Origin: Bradyrhizobium sp. RP6
Lineage (GTDB): Bacteria; Pseudomonadota; Alphaproteobacteria; Rhizobiales; Xanthobacteraceae
Direction: 5' to 3'
Assembly (NCBI RefSeq): GCF_003837805.1
Contig: NZ_RQIT01000001.1
Span: forward strand, 434,001-498,000
DNA length: 64,000 bases
Both the position numbers and the translations under genes were made by a program. Shown here piece after piece: positions 62,011 through 64,000 of this stretch (position 1 is the first letter of the stretch; the number at the start of each line of letters is the position of its first letter). The notes beneath the pieces were generated by a model. It was not told the DNA's origin and did no database searches. It worked only from the letters and a program-made list of their open reading frames with translations.

Positions 62011-62988
62011 ATGCCGCTGACGATGTCGCTGACCACGCTGTTGGAGATCGAGCATCCGATTTTGCTGGCGCCGATGGATGTCGTCGCCGGCAGCCGTTTG
62101 GTCGCGGCGGTGAGCCGCGCCGGCGGGTTCGGCATTCTTGGCGGCGGCTATGGCGAGCGGGTCTGGCTGGAGCAGGAGACGGCGAAGCTCGCCGAACTGC
62201 GTGCGCCGTTCGGGATCGGCTTCATCACATGGAGCCTCGCCAAGCGGCCCGAGCTTCTCGACATCGCACTCGGCGCAAAGCCATCGGCGATCATGCTGTC
62301 GTTCGGCGATCCCGCGCCGTTCGCGCCCAGGATCAAGTCCGCCGGCGCGCGCCTGATCTGCCAGGTTCAGGACGAAGCGATGGCGCAGCAGGCGCTCGAT
62401 GCCGGCGCCGACATCCTGATCGCGCAAGGCACGGAGGCGGGCGGTCATGGCGCTTCGCGCACCACCGTCGATCTCGTACCTGCCATCGTCGATCTCGCCG
62501 CTGGGCGCGTTCCCGTGGTGGCGGCCGGCGGCATCGCCGACGGGCGCGGGCTCGCCGCCATGATGATGCTGGGCGCAAGCGGTGTGCTGCTCGGCACGCG
62601 CTTCTATGCGAGCCGGGAGGCGGATGGCGCGCAGGAGGCGAAGCGGCGCATCTGTGCGGCGAGCAGCGGCTCGACCGTGCGCGGCATCATCTTCGATCTC
62701 TCCCGCAACAATGTCTGGCCGGCACCGTTCACGGGACGGTGTCTGGTCAACGACCATGCCAGGCGCTGGGTCGGGCGCGAGGTCGAGCTGATGCAGAATG
62801 TCGCCGCAGTCGCGGCCGACTATGCCGCGGCAAAGGCCGCTGGCGATTTCGACGTCGCCGCGGTGATCGCCGGCGAGGCGGTCGGACTGATCCATGATAT
62901 TCCACCGGCGGCCGAGATCGTCGAGCGAATTGCGGCCGAGGCGGAGCAGCTTCTTGCTGGGCGGAGAAACTCGGTGGTCGCGGCGTAG
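62011..62988 (+). CDS. nitronate monooxygenase family protein
   Basis: A 325-residue FMN-binding TIM barrel of the nitronate monooxygenase/2-nitropropane dioxygenase family. Motifs are PILLAPMDVVAGSRLVAAVS (residues 16-35), QGTEAGGHGASRTTVD (with the catalytic-type His) and VVAAGGIADGRGLAAMMMLG. The start is ATG 62011 after GGGAGGAGCC; ATG 62023 is possible. It may detoxify alkyl nitronates such as 3-nitropropionate. It is divergent from LysR. Confidence 0.9.
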   Translation: MPLTMSLTTLLEIEHPILLAPMDVVAGSRLVAAVSRAGGFGILGGGYGERVWLEQETAKLAELRAPFGIGFITWSLAKRPELLDIALGAKPSAIMLSFGDPAPFAPRIKSAGARLICQVQDEAMAQQALDAGADILIAQGTEAGGHGASRTTVDLVPAIVDLAAGRVPVVAAGGIADGRGLAAMMMLGASGVLLGTRFYASREADGAQEAKRRICAASSGSTVRGIIFDLSRNNVWPAPFTGRCLVNDHARRWVGREVELMQNVAAVAADYAAAKAAGDFDVAAVIAGEAVGLIHDIPPAAEIVERIAAEAEQLLAGRRNSVVAA

Positions 62989-62994
62989 AATTCT

Positions 62995-63014
62995 TTACCC
63001 TCCAGGGAGGGTAA
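62995..63014. repeat. perfect hairpin between the two nitronate monooxygenase genes
   Basis: TTACCCTCC-AG-GGAGGGTAA is a perfect palindrome six bases after the first gene's stop. It could end transcription partly or stabilise the mRNA; no T-run follows. The motif looks like a repeated element of Bradyrhizobium. Confidence 0.7.
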
Positions 63015-63036
63015 GAAAGAACGAGAGAGAACAACC

Positions 63037-64000
63037 ATGTGGCCTGACCGTCGATTGATCGATCTGTTCAAGACCGAATTCCCGATCGTGCTGGCGCCGA
63101 TGGCGGGGGCGATGGATGCGGAAATGGTGATTGCGGCCGCGCAAGGCGGGGCACTTGGTTCGCTGCCTTGCGCGATGATCTCGGCCGAGAAAGCGCGCGA
63201 GCAGGTCGGTCTCATCCGCCAGCGCGTCAAGGCGCCGGTCAACATGAACTTCTTCTGCCATACGCCCGTCGAGCTGACGGCCGAGGCCGAAACGCGCTGG
63301 AAGCAGCGGCTCGCGAGCTATTACACCGAGCATGGTCTCGATCCGGCGGCGCCGATCGCTGCGGCGAACCGCGCGCCGTTCGATGCGGCGTTCTGCGAGG
63401 TTGTCGAGGAGCTGAAGCCGGAGGTTGTCAGCTTCCATTTCGGTCTGCCGGAGCAGGCGCTGCTCAAGCGCGTCAAGGCGGCGGGTTGCCGCGTCATCTC
63501 GTCCGCGACGACGGTGAAGGAAGCGGTCTGGCTGGAAGAACGCGGCGTCGATGCCGTGATCGCGCAAGGTGCGGAAGCGGGCGGCCATCGCGGCATGTTC
63601 CTGACCGACAAGATCGCCGAGCAGCCCGGCACTTTCGCGCTGGTGCCGCAGGTCGTCGACGCCGTGAAGGTGCCGGTGATCGCGGCGGGCGGTATCGCCG
63701 ACGGGCGCGGCATTGCCGCGGCCTTCGCGCTCGGTGCCTCTGGCGTGCAGATCGGCAGCGCCTATCTGCGCTGCCCGGAATCCAAGGTCAGCGCGGGCGG
63801 CCGCAAGGCGCTCGCCGAGGCGCGGGACGATTCCACCGTCATCACCAATGTCATGACCGGCCGACCGGCGCGAGGCGTCCAGAACCGTCTGATGCGCGAG
63901 GCCGGCCCGGTCTCGCCGGAGGCGCCGCCGTTTCCCCATGCCGCGACCGCGCTGGGGCCGCTGAAGGCCGCTGCCGAAAAGCAGGGCAGGGTGGATTTCA
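63037..64000 (+). CDS. nitronate monooxygenase family protein (3' end beyond window)
   Basis: 321 codons of a second, divergent member of the same family; the C-terminus runs off the right edge. FPIVLAPMAGAMDAEMVIAA (residues 15-34), VNMNFFCHTPVEL, QGAEAGGHRGMFLTDK and VIAAGGIADGRGIAAAFALG are visible. The His of AGGH is kept. It is closer to the class with an N-terminal FFCH strand than the upstream copy. Both genes are probably co-transcribed from the LysR-controlled promoter, with the hairpin between them. Confidence 0.9.
   Translation, partial: MWPDRRLIDLFKTEFPIVLAPMAGAMDAEMVIAAAQGGALGSLPCAMISAEKAREQVGLIRQRVKAPVNMNFFCHTPVELTAEAETRWKQRLASYYTEHGLDPAAPIAAANRAPFDAAFCEVVEELKPEVVSFHFGLPEQALLKRVKAAGCRVISSATTVKEAVWLEERGVDAVIAQGAEAGGHRGMFLTDKIAEQPGTFALVPQVVDAVKVPVIAAGGIADGRGIAAAFALGASGVQIGSAYLRCPESKVSAGGRKALAEARDDSTVITNVMTGRPARGVQNRLMREAGPVSPEAPPFPHAATALGPLKAAAEKQGRVDF

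Overview
The window is 64 kb of a GC-rich alphaproteobacterial chromosome, most likely Bradyrhizobium or a close relative. This rests on the protein families (DivK-PleD pair, DUF3572, EipB/DUF1849, TadG-like VWA protein, ClpS-ClpA pair), on the rhizobial type of gene order, and on several families of short palindromic repeats (ends CGTCATTCCGGGGC, CGTCATTGCGAGGAGC, and TCCCGGCTCTGCGC/GCGTCCGGGA) scattered between genes. I see no rRNA, tRNA or CRISPR array.

Layout. 1-5.8 kb: end of a Tad-type pseudopilin-like gene, the ClpS adaptor and ClpA unfoldase, then a small lipoprotein. 5.9-6.8 kb: a decayed IS630-family element that landed in the stop codon of an efflux gene. 6.8-12.5 kb: DHA2 efflux pump, aldo/keto reductase, AraC regulator divergent from a nitrilase, HAD phosphatase. 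12.5-20.7 kb: lytic transglycosylase, AzlCD exporter, TrmO-like methyltransferase, HIT protein, FemAB/GNAT-like protein, glycerophosphodiesterase, two RidA paralogues, EipB, ACT protein. 20.7-24.3 kb: DNA polymerase IV with a cysteine-rich N-terminus, DUF3572, then the cell-cycle/c-di-GMP pair divK-pleD. 24.7-31.2 kb: TetR-MFS divergent pair with a clear operator, an orphan ABC binding protein, a beta-propeller protein divergent from an exported truncated haemoglobin, then a gene-poor stretch.

31.5-57 kb holds a minus-strand housekeeping backbone (rpmG, Nudix, DUF983, rnr, topA, dprA, plsY, pyrC-like, pyrB, ruvX). Regulated or accessory cargo sits between its members: LLM monooxygenase, HxlR-SDR, azoR-HxlR, amidase, AraC-cupin, patatin, VanX-type dipeptidase, AidB-like protein, CPBP protease, AEC carrier. 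57.5-64 kb is accessory: a 747-residue protein fusing a trypsin-like serine protease to a DRGH-type DNA/RNA endonuclease, an exported cyclase, a LysR regulator and two nitronate monooxygenases.

The best candidate for an undescribed system is the protease-nuclease fusion at 57547-59790, whose apparent catalytic residues are all present. Other points of interest are a pyrB-linked dihydroorotase homologue that has lost its metal-binding His-x-His, a one-base frameshift in the DUF983 gene of the topA-rnr operon, a probably Tat-exported truncated globin, and repeats built from consecutive perfect palindromes.
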